A stretch of DNA of 31,718 nt, taken from IMG/VR virus record IMGVR_UViG_3300030101_003617, positions 1-31,718 of that record, one strand, 5' to 3'. This DNA comes from a virus. Positions 1 through 7,802 of the stretch are shown one piece after another (the first letter of the stretch is position 1; each line of letters opens with the position of its first letter). Below the pieces are notes generated by a model. The model did no database searches, was not told the origin of the DNA, and worked only from the letters and a program-made list of their open reading frames with translations. A program made the position numbers and the translations under genes.

Positions 1-2
1 TA

Positions 3-296
3 CGTGCTCGTATTAAAAGCGGTGATGTTGTAGATTACTATGATAGACATCAAAAAGAATATAACGAAGCTAAAGAGCATAACAAAAAGATACAAATTCT
101 AATAGATACACTGCACGAAAGAGTCAAAGAACAATATGGTGATATAGTTCCAAGAGAATATCCCGAACCACATAAAACTGATTGGGATAACCTACAAGCA
201 CAAAAAAAGTGGGAAGCTAGTTATCCGTTTGATATAAATAATGTAAAAGAATTTGCAGAGTTCTGTGAACAATCAGGTGGATTTGAAATTTATTAA
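3..296 (+). CDS. C-terminal part of an unknown phage protein (5' end outside window)
   Basis: An open frame runs from the window edge to a TAA at 294-296 and gives 97 residues without a start, so the gene begins upstream of the window. The visible part is hydrophilic, rich in Glu, Lys and Asp, and has a helical charged first half (YYDRHQKEYNEAKEHNKK) that could form a short coiled coil. It shows no motif I recognise. It belongs to the same rightward run as the next gene, which starts four bases after its stop. Sure that it is coding; function unknown. Confidence 0.6.
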   Translation, partial: RARIKSGDVVDYYDRHQKEYNEAKEHNKKIQILIDTLHERVKEQYGDIVPREYPEPHKTDWDNLQAQKKWEASYPFDINNVKEFAEFCEQSGGFEIY

Positions 297-299
297 AAT

Positions 300-515
300 A
301 TGCAAGTAATTATAGGAACATACGAAAGAGATAATGTCGTTATATCGTATGAATTAACTATTGATGGTGGCACCTGGATAGATCCACCATACACATCAAT
401 AGAAATTAAAACAATGACATATGAAGGCGTTGATGTATACGATCTAATATGCAATATTGCAGATGATTGGTACGAGAACGTAGAAGATTATATTAAAGAA
501 CATCATAGATCATGA
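300..515 (+). CDS. hypothetical protein, 71 aa
   Basis: Small acidic protein of unknown function. Its N-terminal half alternates hydrophobic and polar residues like beta strands (VIIGTYERDNVVISYELTI), and the C-terminal half looks helical and acidic. The ATG lies four bases after the previous stop, and its end overlaps the next start by four bases (ATGA), the usual packing in a phage early operon. No domain is recognised and no membrane segment is seen. Coding status is supported mainly by context. Confidence 0.6.
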   Translation: MQVIIGTYERDNVVISYELTIDGGTWIDPPYTSIEIKTMTYEGVDVYDLICNIADDWYENVEDYIKEHHRS

Positions 516-754
516 AGATTAAAGTAAACAAAGATGCACAACGTAGAAAGCTTATAGACACAGCTAACATAGTAGTTATAATGGCTGAAGATTGTGCACT
601 TTTAGGATTAGAAACATTCAACTATGAGTATCCAAAAGGATATGGTTTTGATGCACAACAACTCATAACACAAGTTGAAAAACAAACTGAAAACACTGTA
701 TATGCAGGTTACAAATCTGTAAGCAATGGTAAAATAAAATTTACAATAAGATGA
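512..754 (+). CDS. hypothetical protein, 80 aa
   Basis: Unknown small protein that starts in an ATGA overlap with the upstream gene and ends in an ATGA overlap with the next one. This suggests coupled translation through three consecutive mini-genes. The N-terminus is basic (KIKVNKDAQRRK); a short hydrophobic stretch (ANIVVIMAEDCALLGLE) follows but is too acidic to be a convincing membrane helix. No recognisable motif. Confidence 0.6.
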   Translation: MKIKVNKDAQRRKLIDTANIVVIMAEDCALLGLETFNYEYPKGYGFDAQQLITQVEKQTENTVYAGYKSVSNGKIKFTIR

Positions 755-1050
755 AAGTAAAAGAAATCAGTATTAGTTACTCGGTGTCAATCAACACTGG
801 TAACTTTGAATCAGAAAAGTGGAATGTCACACAAGTGGCTGAACTACAAGAAGGCGAGAACTATGAAGATGTTCGTAGTCTGCTAGCAAAAGATGTGCAT
901 ACATATGCGCAGAAACTTAAAAGCATAACTCAGACTAAGAATAAAATCTTTAGTTCACTACCAAGCAAAAAAGGTGTAGTCAAAAAAGTTGACCTATCAC
1001 AAGAAGATCTTGAATTAGAAAACAGAAAGCATGCGAATAGCATTGAGTAA
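751..1050 (+). CDS. hypothetical protein, 99 aa
   Basis: Unknown protein. The first 30 residues look like beta strands, the middle is helical and the C-terminal 40 residues are highly charged and Lys-rich. It overlaps the preceding gene by four bases and the next gene by 20 bases in another frame. A leftward open frame across its 3' end is a shadow. No function can be assigned. Confidence 0.6.
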   Translation: MKVKEISISYSVSINTGNFESEKWNVTQVAELQEGENYEDVRSLLAKDVHTYAQKLKSITQTKNKIFSSLPSKKGVVKKVDLSQEDLELENRKHANSIE

Positions 1051-1405
1051 ATTAATTTGCATACTATTGTTATCAACAAAAGTATGTGCACAACATAACA
1101 AAACTTGGATAGTAGTGGGGGGCGATAAGCCTCCTGCTGTTGTCGATGATACACGTGTAATAAGATTTTTTGATAATATGAATCTTGATATAATGATATC
1201 TGACTCATTACACCACACTGTATTAGTTACTGGTGATCATAAATTTTTTGAAAACCAACAAGTTCATAGACAAGTTGTATGTCATTACAATACAGGCAAA
1301 ATAGATACTAATATGATTCGTACTGATGAGCAAATGCAAGTATATTACTTTAATCACTACATACACAAAAGACTCGAAGTATCTAAATATATATTAGAAG
1401 AATGA
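1031..1405 (+). CDS. predicted exported protein with signal peptide, 124 aa
   Basis: The N-terminus reads as a Sec signal peptide: Met-Arg, a hydrophobic core (LICILLLS) and a likely cleavage site after Cys-Ala before Gln21, the AQ ending usual in Flavobacteriia. The mature part of about 104 residues is polar, with WIVVGGDKPP and several His and Tyr residues, and matches no family I know. It starts inside the end of the upstream gene (20-base overlap) and ends in an ATGA overlap with the next. An exported product in an otherwise cytoplasmic early operon points to a host-envelope role, but that is inference. Confidence 0.6.
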   Translation: MRIALSKLICILLLSTKVCAQHNKTWIVVGGDKPPAVVDDTRVIRFFDNMNLDIMISDSLHHTVLVTGDHKFFENQQVHRQVVCHYNTGKIDTNMIRTDEQMQVYYFNHYIHKRLEVSKYILEE

Positions 1406-1704
1406 AAGCAGAAACATTAAAAACAAAAGTGTTAAACATATTGCGTGAAGATATCAAGTATGCAGATGACGACCAAAGATTAGTAGCTCGTATTATATGG
1501 GAGTCAATGCCTAAAAAAGATATCATGGCTAAAGAGTTGTTGCAAGATATGTTTATACATAAAAAATATCCTAAACCTAAATCAATAGAAAGATGTAGCA
1601 GATTATTGCAAGAAAATTATCCAGGACTACGAGGTAGTAAATGGGTAGAAAGACAAAGAAAAGCTGATAAAGCAAGAACAATCATAAACGAAAGATTAGT
1701 ATGA
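1402..1704 (+). CDS. conserved phage protein, 100 aa, function unknown
   Basis: The C-terminal half (SIERCSRLLQENYPGLRGSK, then WVERQRKADKAR) resembles a small protein seen again and again in phage early regions, with the pattern S-I-x-R-x-R-R-x-L-Q-E-x-x-P-x-L-R-G. I know no established function for it; its predicted helices and basic surface would suit a nucleic-acid or replication-associated role. Both ends overlap neighbours by four bases. The family resemblance is from memory and was not searched. Confidence 0.6.
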   Translation: MKAETLKTKVLNILREDIKYADDDQRLVARIIWESMPKKDIMAKELLQDMFIHKKYPKPKSIERCSRLLQENYPGLRGSKWVERQRKADKARTIINERLV

Positions 1705-2966
1705 TGAAAATAAAATTTGATTTGGCTGATATACTAGCAGTTCAAAGTCATTCATATGAAGAAAAACTAATGACTGACTATATAATAAAACAACTAGAAT
1801 ATCTCAAAACACTAAATCAACCTATTAGTTATCATGTAGATGAAATAAAATCATTAACGGGTAAATCCATTACCAACATATATGTTACTAAAGGCACTGT
1901 AACTGGTAATGAACACTATCCTTGTTTTGTATCACATACAGACACTGTGCACGATATCATTGATAATTTATGGATTGGTAAAGGTAAAACAAAAGAAGGC
2001 AAAAAAACTTTGTATGGTTATACAATTTTGAATGACGAAACCTATGGCGGTAAATTTATTGAACCAGCAGGTTGTGGCGCAGATGACAAAGTTGGCATAT
2101 GGGCTTGTCTAAATTTAATTGCTAACCTTGATGTATGTAAGCTAGCATTTTTTGCAGCAGAAGAAATGGGATGCGTTGGCTCAAGTAAAGCAGACAAAAA
2201 CTTCTTCAAAGATGTTGGCTATGCACTACAAACAGACAGAAAAGGTAGTAGCGACTTCTCTCTTGATATCAATGGTACAGAGATGAATGACAAAAAGTTT
2301 CGTAAAAAGATTAAAGATCTTGTAAAACGAAGAGGTTTTCAGTTTACTAAAACATTTACCACAGATGTCGGTCAACTCAAAAAAGACGGTATAAATGTTT
2401 GTATGTCAAACCTCAGCTCTGGCTATTACAATGCACATCAAGACACTGAGTATGTTGTAGTTGAAGAAGCTGAGAACACATTAAATCTAATGTATGATAT
2501 TGCACGCAGACTAGGTCTAGAAAAACAATATCATAAGCACGAACCTAAGTTTACAACATACACAGGTAGATTTAGTGCTGGTACAAAAAAGTACAATGCA
2601 TACAATAAAAGTTATATAGATAGATGGAATCAAGAACAAGAATTAGAAGATTGGAATCGTAGTTTCAATGTTAAACCTCAAGGTACAGATGTCTGCCCAT
2701 TTTGTAATGAAGATTTACGAACTATCAATGGTCACAAAGTATGCGTAAACCATGAGTGCACAAATTGTGACGTTCAATACACTATGGATTTTTATGATGA
2801 CTACAGTTATAATGCTGGAGCATTTTATGAATCTGAACAAATCTATCCTGTAACTAATAAAAGTTTTGTATTGCTTGGTTACTACAATCCTTCTAAAGAT
2901 AAATTGTACTACAAACCAACTGAGGTTACATACAAAGATCCAAACCAAACAACAATACCATTTTAA
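1701..2966 (+). CDS. M20/M28-type co-catalytic zinc peptidase with C-terminal zinc ribbon
   Basis: The first 270 residues carry the metal-binding pattern of two-zinc exopeptidases: SHTDTVH at 78-84 (His79 ligand, Asp81 support), GCGADDK at 124-130 (bridging Asp128), AAEEMG at 152-157 (catalytic Glu then ligand), QTDR at 177-180 (Asp179) and AHQDTEY at 245-251 (His246). All expected ligands are present, so an active di- or tripeptidase or carboxypeptidase-like enzyme is likely. Residues 332-356 add a zinc ribbon, CPFC...CTNC, unusual for this family and possibly a nucleic-acid or partner-binding module. The protein is cytoplasmic, with no signal peptide. ATGATG at the 5' end leaves position 1701 or 1704 as the start. 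The substrate is unknown. Confidence 0.8.
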   Translation: MMKIKFDLADILAVQSHSYEEKLMTDYIIKQLEYLKTLNQPISYHVDEIKSLTGKSITNIYVTKGTVTGNEHYPCFVSHTDTVHDIIDNLWIGKGKTKEGKKTLYGYTILNDETYGGKFIEPAGCGADDKVGIWACLNLIANLDVCKLAFFAAEEMGCVGSSKADKNFFKDVGYALQTDRKGSSDFSLDINGTEMNDKKFRKKIKDLVKRRGFQFTKTFTTDVGQLKKDGINVCMSNLSSGYYNAHQDTEYVVVEEAENTLNLMYDIARRLGLEKQYHKHEPKFTTYTGRFSAGTKKYNAYNKSYIDRWNQEQELEDWNRSFNVKPQGTDVCPFCNEDLRTINGHKVCVNHECTNCDVQYTMDFYDDYSYNAGAFYESEQIYPVTNKSFVLLGYYNPSKDKLYYKPTEVTYKDPNQTTIPF

Positions 2967-2968
2967 TC

Positions 2969-4432
2969 ATGATTGATAAAATTAAATTTAAAAAGTTTAA
3001 TTCTGTAGGTGAAATCGTAACATATTTAGATGCTAATAACTTACTAGTAAGTATGAATTTGTCCGAAAATATATACAATGCTGGACAAGCAGGCACTGAA
3101 TTTGCTATTCTTCAAGAAAGTATGTTCGATGGATACAGAATTTTACCCATATGGGATATGGTTAACATGAGTTCTAAAATTGACAATACTTGGTTTACCT
3201 GGTATGCTACACAAAAAGAACACCTGCCACCTGATATGTTTGATCAAAGAACTAGAAAGCCTTATGAAGCACCATACGGTTTTATAGAACTATCAAACAT
3301 TAGTACATTGTTTAGAATTGATAACAAACTAATGAGATTGTTTGATAGTATACCGCGTAGTCCATTGCATGAATTTTTAGAAGATTACCATGCAGGTAAT
3401 CTAAGAAAGATCAGAGGACACTTGCAAATAGATGCTACTGAATGGCCAGTAACACTAGCGCTTGGTATGAGTGATAGTACTAGAGTAGGATTTTTTACTG
3501 TAAGTAAAATATTTTCTCTTCTCAAACAACAAAATAAAGGTTTTGCTACATACTTTGATCAAAGTGAAAACATTAAATCTAACTTGTTGAGACCTGAACT
3601 TAGACAATCTAAAGGTATTATTACAACTTTTGGTAGAGCTCTACAAAAACTAGCAAGAGAAGGCCACAATAGGCCTTGGAATCATAATATACAATGCTCT
3701 TTTGAAGATATATTACTATTTAATGGTAGTGATGGATTCAGATTTGAAATGTGGGATGCTAGCGAAATACCATATGCATATCATTGGGAAAGTTATGCTG
3801 AAGAATCAGGCACACTTGGTAGATCTTGTATGCGTAGCCAGGAGGATCAACACAAAGTAATGTTTTATAAACATCTAGGAAATAATATTAAAATACTTGT
3901 GCTTCTCAATCAAGACGATTTAATATTAGGCCGTGCTCTTGTATGGCAAAATTGCTTCAATCGTAAACGCAAACACAAATTTAAAGTTATGGACAGGGTG
4001 TATACAACACAGAACAGATATGAGGTTTTGTTTCATAGATATGCAGTCGATAATGATATTATTAGGAAAAAACTAAACTCATACACCAACAACACATTGA
4101 TACAACCAAATGGTAAAGGTGGCATTGGTGCATGTTTTATTAAAGTACCCAAAAAAATGCAAAACATATTGCAGATGCAAGCAGAAAATCAGGTAAATCG
4201 ACATCATCCTGTGCATGAAATAAAAGATACTGATCGTGTATATTTACCATGGCTTGACACTTTCAAGTTCTACGATCACATAGCTGGTGCATTTACTACA
4301 CATAAAATTCTTGGCGGTAGATTTAAATGTCAATCTACTACAGGTACCATGTATACAGAGCACAGTTATGACCATCAAAGATCGTATGATCTACGTGCAA
4401 TAATGAATAGCAAAGAAGAAATAAATGCTTAA
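2969..4432 (+). CDS. large conserved phage protein of unknown function, 487 aa
   Basis: No catalytic domain is recognised with confidence. Residues 281-327 (GTLGRSCMRSQED, then KILVLLNQDDLILGRALVW) resemble a segment found in uncharacterised phage and plasmid proteins, some distantly like PcfJ, in which an LGxSCMR motif is followed by a strand-rich L-L-D...L-G-R-A-L-V-W hairpin. Many Trp, Tyr and His residues suggest a folded globular protein. It lies between the peptidase and the DnaB helicase, two bases after the former, so a role in DNA metabolism or host takeover is plausible but unproven. It ends 23 bases before the helicase. Confidence 0.55.
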   Translation: MIDKIKFKKFNSVGEIVTYLDANNLLVSMNLSENIYNAGQAGTEFAILQESMFDGYRILPIWDMVNMSSKIDNTWFTWYATQKEHLPPDMFDQRTRKPYEAPYGFIELSNISTLFRIDNKLMRLFDSIPRSPLHEFLEDYHAGNLRKIRGHLQIDATEWPVTLALGMSDSTRVGFFTVSKIFSLLKQQNKGFATYFDQSENIKSNLLRPELRQSKGIITTFGRALQKLAREGHNRPWNHNIQCSFEDILLFNGSDGFRFEMWDASEIPYAYHWESYAEESGTLGRSCMRSQEDQHKVMFYKHLGNNIKILVLLNQDDLILGRALVWQNCFNRKRKHKFKVMDRVYTTQNRYEVLFHRYAVDNDIIRKKLNSYTNNTLIQPNGKGGIGACFIKVPKKMQNILQMQAENQVNRHHPVHEIKDTDRVYLPWLDTFKFYDHIAGAFTTHKILGGRFKCQSTTGTMYTEHSYDHQRSYDLRAIMNSKEEINA

Positions 4433-4455
4433 ATTAGCAAACCAATTAAATAATT

Positions 4456-5748
4456 ATGTTTTATGAAATAGAAAATTTAATCCTGGGCAATATTGTCCAA
4501 GATCCAAAAAAATATTTTGAACATGCACAAATGTTCAATCCACTTATGTTTGAAGATGTTAACAACTTAATTATATACAATGCATTTGTAAAAATAGTTA
4601 AGAAAGGTGACGAACCTGATTTAATATCTATAAACAAAACTATTGGACAAAAAAAGAGTATCAACACACATTTAGTAAATTTATGCTCTACACCTATCAT
4701 GATGTCAAACGAGTTCCAATCAGGGTTACAAGAACTTTATGAAACATCACAAAGAAAAATGGTGCATAATACCATAATAGACATTAACAATAGTCTACAA
4801 AATCATGATAGTATAGAAAAAGTTAAATTATTAGTTGATACTTTGCAAAGTAAATTTAATAGTCCTAATGATGATAAAGCAAAAACGTTAGTGTCACAGC
4901 TTGTAGAATTTACAGAAGACTTGCACACTAAAATAAACACTGATGGTATATCAGGTATTACAACAGGATTTAAATCATTAGACGAATTTACAAACGGTTG
5001 GCAAAAAACAGACCTTATTATAATTGGCGGAGCATCGTCCATGGGTAAGACAAGCTTTGCTGTAACTACTGCATTTAATGCAGCTAAGGCAAAAAAACCG
5101 ATAGCTATATTTAGCTACGAAATGTCAAGCATACAACTGCTACAAAGAATGGTCAGTCTAGACTCTGGCATACACAGTCATTGGATTAGAAAAGGTGCTC
5201 TCGATGAAAAAGAAATCAAGAAGATAAACACCTCTGTAGGCAGAATTGAAAAGATGCCTATAATAATCGATGATTGTAATCAAACAAGTTTATCATACTT
5301 ACTTTCTAAAATTAAACAGTATGTTATAACTAACAAGGTGCAGCTTATACTTGTTGATTACTTGCAACTTGTATCTACTACAGGTGGATCTCGTGAGCAA
5401 GAAGTTAGCAAGGTAGCTCGTGCACTCAAAAATATAGCGAAAGAACTTGGTGTCGCTGTAATAGCATTGTCACAACTCAATCGTGGAGTTGGTATGCGTA
5501 ATAATTCTAAGCCAACTATGGCAGACCTGCGTGAATCAGGCGAAATAGAACAAGCTGCAGATATTGTTGCACTTATATATAGACCTGAATACTATGGTTT
5601 ATATGAAGATGAACAAGGTAATCCTACAAATGGATTGGCTAAAATTATATTTGCAAAGGGCAGAAACATAGGTGTTGGTGAAATCAACCTTAAGTTTATC
5701 GCTGACCTTACAAAATTTGAAGACTATGAGCCAAGCAAAGGGTTTTAA
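4456..5748 (+). CDS. dnaB: replicative DNA helicase, DnaB family
   Basis: A hexameric 5'-3' helicase of the DnaB/SF4 class that unwinds the fork during phage replication. The N-terminal all-helical domain covers roughly residues 1-135 and the RecA-like motor 160-425. Walker A is GGASSMGKTS at 191-200, motif H1a/2 is FSYEMS at 219-224, Walker B is LILVDYLQL at 297-305 with Asp301, and ALSQLNRGV at 337-345 and LRESGEIEQAADI at 358-370 complete the family pattern. At 430 residues it is close to normal DnaB length. It opens the replication block (Rad52-like, SSB-like, RusA, DnaA-IV-like) downstream. No helicase loader or primase is seen in the window. Confidence 0.95.
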   Translation: MFYEIENLILGNIVQDPKKYFEHAQMFNPLMFEDVNNLIIYNAFVKIVKKGDEPDLISINKTIGQKKSINTHLVNLCSTPIMMSNEFQSGLQELYETSQRKMVHNTIIDINNSLQNHDSIEKVKLLVDTLQSKFNSPNDDKAKTLVSQLVEFTEDLHTKINTDGISGITTGFKSLDEFTNGWQKTDLIIIGGASSMGKTSFAVTTAFNAAKAKKPIAIFSYEMSSIQLLQRMVSLDSGIHSHWIRKGALDEKEIKKINTSVGRIEKMPIIIDDCNQTSLSYLLSKIKQYVITNKVQLILVDYLQLVSTTGGSREQEVSKVARALKNIAKELGVAVIALSQLNRGVGMRNNSKPTMADLRESGEIEQAADIVALIYRPEYYGLYEDEQGNPTNGLAKIIFAKGRNIGVGEINLKFIADLTKFEDYEPSKGF

Positions 5749-5875
5749 ATACGGAATATTTACAGTGCTTGCACTTCTTATTGCACTGTTTATAAAGTTA
5801 ATAATTTTGCCTATTACAATTATAGGCGCTATCGGGTACTTCACAATTAAGTTGTGGAATACTTTGGATAATTAA
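5726..5875 (+). CDS. small membrane protein, 49 aa
   Basis: The hydrophobic core from residue 10 to about 42 (FTVLALLIALFIKLIILP, then ITIIGAIGYFTI) can form one long or two short membrane helices. The frame is open further upstream, but ATG at 5726 is the sensible start because earlier candidates lie deep inside the helicase; it still overlaps the helicase 3' end by 23 bases. Function unknown; small inner-membrane proteins in phage early operons often act on the host. No sign of a lysis role is seen. Confidence 0.5.
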   Translation: MSQAKGFKYGIFTVLALLIALFIKLIILPITIIGAIGYFTIKLWNTLDN

Positions 5876-5894
5876 CAATTATTAACTACATTTG
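5863..5894 (+). promoter_or_regulatory. Bacteroidota-type promoter upstream of the HU-like/Rad52 genes
   Basis: TTTG at 5863-5866 and TACATTTG at 5887-5894 match the Bacteroidota -33/-7 consensus (TTTG and TAnnTTTG) with 20 bases between, inside the accepted 17-23. The next ATG is 17 bases after the -7 box, so the transcript would have a short leader. It sits in the first real gap after the helicase and would start a second early transcript. Confidence 0.6.
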
Positions 5895-5911
5895 TATACC
5901 GTTTAGAAACA

Positions 5912-6145
5912 ATGAAACTAAAGACTAAACTTGAACAAATTTATGAAGAAGTTGCCTATGACACAGGTGAAAAACCATCTGTCGTTAAACGGGTAATAAA
6001 AGAACTATTTACTCAAATAGGTATACATCTAATTAAAAACGCTGCACCTGTTATGATACGTGGCTTTATTAAAATAGTAATAGCTACAAGAGCAGCAAAA
6101 TCAAATAAAAAAGATTACAGAAATTATGAAACAAGAGAAAATTAA
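5912..6145 (+). CDS. small basic protein with HU/IHF-like helical half, 77 aa
   Basis: Residues 1-57 follow the order seen in the dimerisation half of HU/IHF proteins: a helix (LEQIYEEVAYDTG), a second helix beginning SVVKRVIKELFTQIG, then a hydrophobic strand-like stretch leading to IRGF, where HU has a conserved R-G-F-G. The DNA-wrapping beta arm is missing or very short; the tail is basic (RAAKSNKKDYRN). It could be a minimal DNA-bending or regulatory protein. It is the first gene behind the promoter at 5863-5894 and overlaps the Rad52-like gene by 20 bases. The HU/IHF link is a weak visual resemblance. Confidence 0.5.
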   Translation: MKLKTKLEQIYEEVAYDTGEKPSVVKRVIKELFTQIGIHLIKNAAPVMIRGFIKIVIATRAAKSNKKDYRNYETREN

Positions 6146-6605
6146 TTTAAAGGATTTACAAAAAGAATTACCATACAAATGGCGAGTACAGTCTGCAAGA
6201 TATGGTAAAGCAAGTTGCGTTGCATACATTGATGCACGTGACGCACAAGATTTGTTAGATGATGTAGTTGGTCCAGGCAATTGGGCTACTGAATACTACG
6301 AAGCAAACGGACTACTAATGTGTAAAGTCGGCATACTTGTTGACGGGCATTGGGTATGGAAGTCAGACACTGGTTCTGAGTCTAATGTAGAAAAAGACAA
6401 AGGACATGCGTCTGATGCATTCAAACGTGCTTGTGTAGCATGGGGTATAGGTAGATTTTTGTATAGATTAGACATACAACAAATACCAACCAAAGAATAT
6501 AAGGGTAAAGAATATCCTTATGCCAAAGAAAAAGATAAAATAATCTTTGACGGCACAACCTTAACTAATTATATAAAATGGAGGATAGAAAATGGAGTTA
6601 AATAA
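6126..6605 (+). CDS. Rad52/Rad22-like single-strand annealing protein
   Basis: A probable recombinase that anneals complementary single strands during phage recombination and replication. The signature is DKGHASDAFKRACVAWGIGR at 91-110 followed by FLYRL, the strongly conserved G-x-x-x-S-D-A-x-K-R-A...G-I-G-R-x-L-Y core of the Rad52 fold. Upstream, VGPGNW at 48-53 and a strand-rich middle fit the same family. At 159 residues it holds the annealing domain only, without the Rad51-binding tail of eukaryotic Rad52, as is usual in phages. The downstream SSB-like and RusA-like genes fit a recombination pathway. Confidence 0.85.
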   Translation: MKQEKINLKDLQKELPYKWRVQSARYGKASCVAYIDARDAQDLLDDVVGPGNWATEYYEANGLLMCKVGILVDGHWVWKSDTGSESNVEKDKGHASDAFKRACVAWGIGRFLYRLDIQQIPTKEYKGKEYPYAKEKDKIIFDGTTLTNYIKWRIENGVK

Positions 6606-6813
6606 ACAGTTATTAGATATAGCAGCGTTAGAATCAACCTACGCATATACAAATAATCAATATACTGATGAGTTAACAAATGAGATAATGGATTATCTCA
6701 GACATAAATTAAACATTAATCCTAACTCAGATAAGGATGATATGATATACAGTCAGATATGGATGACTATATCATTACACAATAATAAAATTAAATCAAA
6801 CATTAATAAGTAA
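6592..6813 (+). CDS. hypothetical protein, 73 aa
   Basis: Small helical protein rich in Asn, Ile and Leu that starts 14 bases before the Rad52-like stop and ends four bases before the SSB-like gene. The N-terminal ELNKQLLDIAALESTYAYTN and a later YSQIWMTISLHNNK are both amphipathic. No domain is recognised. Its place between annealase and ssDNA binder suggests an accessory recombination role, by context only. Confidence 0.6.
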   Translation: MELNKQLLDIAALESTYAYTNNQYTDELTNEIMDYLRHKLNINPNSDKDDMIYSQIWMTISLHNNKIKSNINK

Positions 6814-6817
6814 AATT

Positions 6818-7420
6818 ATGACTTGGAATTTAAACGAAGTAGAAACTTCAAACAACAAAAACAAAAAAGAGTACAAAAAAGTTGAGTGGTTAAAAACACC
6901 TGGAGCTTATACAGTAACAATCAATGGATGGACTGATGACGAACATGAAGAGAACTATAACGGCTCTCCATTTATTGGCTTTAGTTTATATACTGAAGAT
7001 GGTAGAAAAAATAGCACTAGATTTTACAAACCAAAAGATACTGATAAACCTACAAGCGCAGAGTTTAAAAGAAAACTTCTTAAAGAGTTTCTTGTAAATG
7101 CTGGCGTTACAGTATTTGACGATATGGATAAAGCTTTAAATCAAGCTACAGGTAAAAGATTACAATGTGTATTTTGTACAGAAGAATATGTAGGCACAGA
7201 CAGAGAAACTAATGAGCCTGTGATCAGAACTGCACTTAAGTATAAGTTTAGTAAAAAGATGGGACAAACAATTAAGTATGATGCTAAATACAATAAAACT
7301 TTGAGCCCTGATCAACACAAAGATTTTCAAGAGCTGCATAAAATATGGTTAGACTCAAATAAATCAAACGATAACGGTGTAGTATACGAATCAGATGATG
7401 CAGATAACTTGCCATTTTAA
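6818..7420 (+). CDS. single-stranded-DNA-binding-protein-like, 200 aa
   Basis: Probably the phage's ssDNA-binding protein. Residues about 20-165 are strand-rich and carry aromatic and basic positions suited to an OB-like or similar fold, but the sequence is not a recognisable bacterial SSB. The C-terminus is an acidic, disordered tail ending DDADNLPF, close to the DDDIPF tip by which SSBs recruit other replication proteins, and this is the main evidence. Position between a Rad52-like annealase and a RusA-like resolvase, after DnaB, supports it. A member of another phage family with the same tail type is possible. Confidence 0.65.
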   Translation: MTWNLNEVETSNNKNKKEYKKVEWLKTPGAYTVTINGWTDDEHEENYNGSPFIGFSLYTEDGRKNSTRFYKPKDTDKPTSAEFKRKLLKEFLVNAGVTVFDDMDKALNQATGKRLQCVFCTEEYVGTDRETNEPVIRTALKYKFSKKMGQTIKYDAKYNKTLSPDQHKDFQELHKIWLDSNKSNDNGVVYESDDADNLPF

Positions 7421-7427
7421 AAAATCG

Positions 7428-7435
7428 TATATTTG
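7428..7435 (+). promoter_or_regulatory. possible -7 promoter box before the RusA-like gene
   Basis: TATATTTG fits TAnnTTTG, but the nearest TTG (7409-7411) is only 16 bases upstream, shorter than preferred. The gene starts five bases after the box, so a transcript from here would be nearly leaderless. Weak candidate. Confidence 0.3.
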
Positions 7436-7439
7436 ATGC

Positions 7440-7802
7440 GTGAAAATATTTATACCAGGTAATGTCCCAAGTTCCAAGAACTCAAAACGATGGACTGGAA
7501 AGATGCTCATTAACAGTAAAACAGTAATGAATTACATTAAAGAGTCTCAGGGATATTATCTGCAGTATAAATTACAATTTAAAGAAGAAATAAAACAACG
7601 AGAATATCCTGTGAAAATATCATTTCAATTTATACGTAAGTCACGACATAAGTTTGACTATATCAATCCTGCACAAACAGTGCAAGACCTTATGGTAAAA
7701 AATGGATGGATAGAAGATGACAATGCAGACTATATGATACCCGTATTTGAAGAATATAAATACGATAAAGAAAATCCAGGAGTATATATAACAATCATAT
7801 GA
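7440..7802 (+). CDS. rusA: RusA-like Holliday junction resolvase
   Basis: An endonuclease that cuts four-way junctions formed in phage recombination or replication. It begins KIFIPGNVPSSKNSKRW, the usual RusA opening, and has the metal-binding acidic set in KFDYINPAQTVQDLM (Asp73, Asp83) and GWIEDDNADYM (Asp93, Asp94), matching the D...D-x-N-x-x-K-x-x-x-D...D-D pattern, with Asn76-Pro in place of the most common D-N pair. At 120 residues it has normal length. The start must be GTG at 7440, since the ATG at 7436 is out of frame. It overlaps the next gene by four bases. Confidence 0.85.
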   Translation: MKIFIPGNVPSSKNSKRWTGKMLINSKTVMNYIKESQGYYLQYKLQFKEEIKQREYPVKISFQFIRKSRHKFDYINPAQTVQDLMVKNGWIEDDNADYMIPVFEEYKYDKENPGVYITII

